The notes under the pieces: model-generated
Told to the model about the DNA's origin: nothing
Seen by the model: the letters and a program-made list of their open reading frames with translations, nothing else
Databases searched by the model: none
Translations under genes and position numbers: made by a program
From: Chloroflexota bacterium
GTDB lineage: Bacteria; Chloroflexota; Dormibacteria; Dormibacterales; Dormibacteraceae
Assembly (NCBI GenBank): GCA_005880175.1
Contig: VBJR01000376.1
Coordinates: forward strand, 1-15,883
DNA: 15,883 nt
Direction: 5' to 3'
Part shown: positions 13,828-15,883 of the stretch, one piece after another
How the letters are laid out: the number at the start of each line of letters is the position of its first letter
Numbering within the stretch: the stretch's first letter is position 1

Positions 13828-14934
13828 ATGGACGTGGCAGCAGGGGGGACTCATTCAACTACGGAATGGCAACCCATTTCAGTCTTCCTCTGCCACTCGT
13901 CATCAGACAAGCCGGCGGTTCGCGAACTCCATGCCAGGCTGTTGTCCGACGGCATTAAGCCTTGGCTTGATGAAGAGGACCTCCTGCCTGGCCACGACTG
14001 GGAGATGGAGATCCGCAAAGCGATCCGACAATCCGCAGTCGTGGTGGTATGTCTCTCTCATAACTCTGTCAACAAGGTTGGCTACCTACAGAAGGAAGTC
14101 CGGCTGGTCTTGGACGTAGCAGACGAGCAACCAGAGGGCACGATCTATCTAATACCGGCTCGTCTGGAGGGCTGCGAGATTCCGGAGCGTCTACGACGGT
14201 GGCAATGGGTGGACTTGTTCGACGAGAGTGGCTACGTGCGCTTGATGAAGTCGATACAGTCTCGTGTCGGCAGAGCATCGTCAGCGGCTAACGGCAAGCC
14301 TCCTAGCCTGGCTCAGGTGATTCTCTCGACTTACATCGACGGTTCGATCGACATCTCAGACATGCTAGGAAGCTCGCTTGCCGCAGTTCCTCGCACCGAG
14401 AACCGCTCGGGCTGGCAGCTACTCGCACCAGTGCCGCTCACATGGGCTCAGTCCAGTTGGCCGATCCGCCATCACAACCATCGCGTCGGCTTCCTCAAGT
14501 GGATCCACGACGATCACGGCCACACCGCCTGGGAGCTGGCACTGCTCGACGGGCGCTGGGAGGAAGAGGGGAAAGCGAGCGTGCAAGGTTTTCCGCCCGT
14601 GGATTGGCCGTTTCGGTACCTGCTAGCGCCACCGGCTAAGCGAGCTGGTGGCGTACGAGGGTGGTCCAATTGGGCCGATCCTGCCGACGCCTTGTTGACT
14701 CTCGCCGGCTGGCATTACTGCCCCCATGCCGCGCTGACCACACTGTTTCGCTTGGTTGACGAGGGCGTCTCCGCTGAGGAGGCGTCGCGCGTTGTCCACA
14801 TCGTCCCGGCCGTTGGCGAACATCTGGTCCGGCGGGCACTACGCATCCGCGATCGGTCGGGCAAGCCGCTTCTCGAACAAGTGGGCGACTTCCTACCCCT
14901 CCGGGAATCCGACTGGAAGGTAGGACTTATATAG
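13828..14934 (+). CDS. TIR-domain protein with unrecognised C-terminal domain
   Basis: A 368-aa protein. An N-terminal TIR domain spans about residues 14-147: ISVFLCHSSSDKPAVRELHA (strand A and box 1), GIKPWLDEEDLLPGHDW (BB loop), AVVVVCLSHNS, and GYLQKEVRLVLD. In the last, Glu90 occupies the position of the catalytic glutamate of TIR NADases. About 180 further residues (from GWQLLAPVPLTWAQSSWP on) match no family I know; they are rich in Trp and His, without membrane segments. ATG 13828 has no Shine-Dalgarno, but TATGCT lies nine bases upstream, so a leaderless or very short leader is likely. GC looks lower than in neighbours and codon use differs, a sign of transfer. Bacterial TIR proteins are often NAD+-consuming effectors of phage defence; that role here is inference. 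Confidence 0.85.
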   Translation: MDVAAGGTHSTTEWQPISVFLCHSSSDKPAVRELHARLLSDGIKPWLDEEDLLPGHDWEMEIRKAIRQSAVVVVCLSHNSVNKVGYLQKEVRLVLDVADEQPEGTIYLIPARLEGCEIPERLRRWQWVDLFDESGYVRLMKSIQSRVGRASSAANGKPPSLAQVILSTYIDGSIDISDMLGSSLAAVPRTENRSGWQLLAPVPLTWAQSSWPIRHHNHRVGFLKWIHDDHGHTAWELALLDGRWEEEGKASVQGFPPVDWPFRYLLAPPAKRAGGVRGWSNWADPADALLTLAGWHYCPHAALTTLFRLVDEGVSAEEASRVVHIVPAVGEHLVRRALRIRDRSGKPLLEQVGDFLPLRESDWKVGLI

Positions 14935-14953
14935 ACATCTGCGGCCGTTGGGA

Positions 14954-14970
14954 TTGCGCGTCCCGCGCAA
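14954..14970 (+). terminator. Hairpin after the TIR gene, possible terminator
   Basis: TTGCGCG-TCC-CGCGCAA is a perfect 7-bp stem with a 3-base loop, 19 bases after the TIR stop codon. No T-run follows, so termination would be of the weak GC-rich kind. The remaining bases to 15152 show no gene. Confidence 0.4.
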
Positions 14971-15152
14971 CGAGAGAGATGGACAAGGTGATGTTCGTGA
15001 GCGAGACGGATGTTGATGGCCACGCTGTCTGACGTCGGATTGGCCAGATTGGATGCGGTGGGAATGACCAAGCTCCATCTGCGCTGGGACGAGAGCGTGC
15101 GTCATTGAAGAGATGCCGGTCAGTGTCCGAATGATACATGGGCTTGGGCTGA

Positions 15153-15883
15153 CAGTTCGCGATTGCCGGGCGCGACGACCCCGGCACACTGGCGCTGCTG
15201 CGCCGGCACACCACGACCAATCCGGAGTGGCCGGCCCGTAGGTCGGCACTCGAACGCATCGCCGAGGGCTGGCACGAGGGCGCCGCCCTGGAGGCGATCG
15301 CCGCGGGATGGGCGAGCCACCCGGATACGCCAGCATTGCTGCGCGACCGGGCGCTCGCCGATCCCAACCCCAACGGCCGTGGAGGTGCGCTCAGGGCGCT
15401 GGACCAGGCTCTGCCGCGGGATCCTGCGAATTGGGAGCTGCTCCGCGAGCGCGTGGTGACTGATCCAGTTGGATGGGTCCGCGGCGTCGCGGCCCAGGTC
15501 CTCGCCGAGCGCCGGCAGAGGGACCCGGCCGTCGCGGGGTTCCTGCGAGCCCGGGCACTCGCGGATCCGGACGACAGCGCCCGTGGCGTTCTGCTCTGGG
15601 CGATCGCGCGAAACTGGCCCGCAGACGCCGCCAGCCTCGCGTTGCTCCGGAGCGTGCGGTCGCCGATCCCGAGGCCTCCGTTCGCGCATCGGCGAGCCGG
15701 GAAATCGCTGACGGCTGGCAGGACCACGCGGGGACGCTGCCGCTGCTCCGCGACCGGGCCGTGCGTGACCCCGCCGCCACCGCACGGATCGCGGCTCTGC
15801 GCAGGCTGGCCGAGTGTTGGGGTGGGGCCCGCGACGTCCGGATGCTGGTCCTCGAGCGCGCGACGTCGGACCCTGACGGGTCG
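15153..15883 (+). pseudogene. HEAT-like repeat protein, start missing and frameshifted, runs off the window
   Basis: About seven repeats of 31-36 residues follow the pattern DPxTLxLLRERAxxDPxxxVRxxALxxLAEGWxx, for example DPANWELLRERVVTDPVGWV and HAGTLPLLRDRAVRDPAATA. Such arrays form alpha-solenoids and are often the sensor part of large STAND or NACHT proteins. The frame opens after a TGA at 15150-15152 and has no ATG, GTG or Shine-Dalgarno before the repeats, so the N-terminal part is lost. Near 15650 one base is missing: LLR then continues as ERAVADPEASVRASASREIA in the next frame, which stays open to the window end. Gene orientation is the same as that of the TIR gene. Whether the break is real or a sequencing error cannot be judged here. 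Confidence 0.65.

Overview
This is a high-GC bacterial window. The gene families suggest an actinobacterium or a member of the Chloroflexota: an XRE-HTH/NB-ARC/TPR regulator, a LuxR-type HTH remnant, DPxTLxLLRERA-type HEAT repeats, GTG starts and probably leaderless transcripts. The sequence alone does not settle which. Two kinds of DNA are joined here: a compact, well-kept metabolic cluster on the left and a mosaic accessory region on the right, full of broken genes.

Left part (1-6092, all on the minus strand). The genes, in transcription order, are an MFS efflux-type transporter, a formyltransferase-fold enzyme with an intact N-H-D triad, a class I SAM methyltransferase, then a radical SAM/SPASM enzyme behind its own good sigma70-type promoter, a nucleoside phosphorylase, and a class V aminotransferase that runs off the left edge. 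Short overlaps (4, 17 and 17 nt) and a 12-nt gap show two tightly coupled transcription units. The combination resembles a small biosynthetic and export cluster. I cannot name the product; a modified nucleoside or amino-acid-like metabolite is an inference.

Middle (6093-7998). A mazEF-type toxin-antitoxin pair on the minus strand appears to be transcribed from a leaderless TATAAT promoter. Next is a partial tRNA(CAT): a clean anticodon arm, variable loop, T arm, acceptor 3' strand and CCA, but no 5' half. Inverted repeats centred on the anticodon loop flank it, as expected for the crossover site of a tyrosine-recombinase element. A decayed ISL3-like transposase follows.

Right part (7999-15883). 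A three-gene minus-strand operon encodes a PrsW-type intramembrane protease, a membrane-anchored or secreted protein with a BECR-like C-terminal domain (possible toxin), and a small cytoplasmic protein (possible immunity protein). The genes are coupled by GTGA and ATGA overlaps. Divergent to it is an HTH/NB-ARC/TPR regulator broken by an out-of-frame deletion. Then comes a stretch of gene debris: an antisense LuxR HTH remnant, the C-terminal part of a HAD hydrolase, and a frameshifted Na+/Ca2+ exchanger N-terminus. An intact, lower-GC TIR-domain gene with an unrecognised C-terminal domain follows, and last a HEAT-repeat gene that lacks its start and carries a one-base frameshift. The most promising candidates for something new are the PrsW/toxin/immunity operon, the TIR protein with its unknown C-terminal domain, and the radical SAM cluster.
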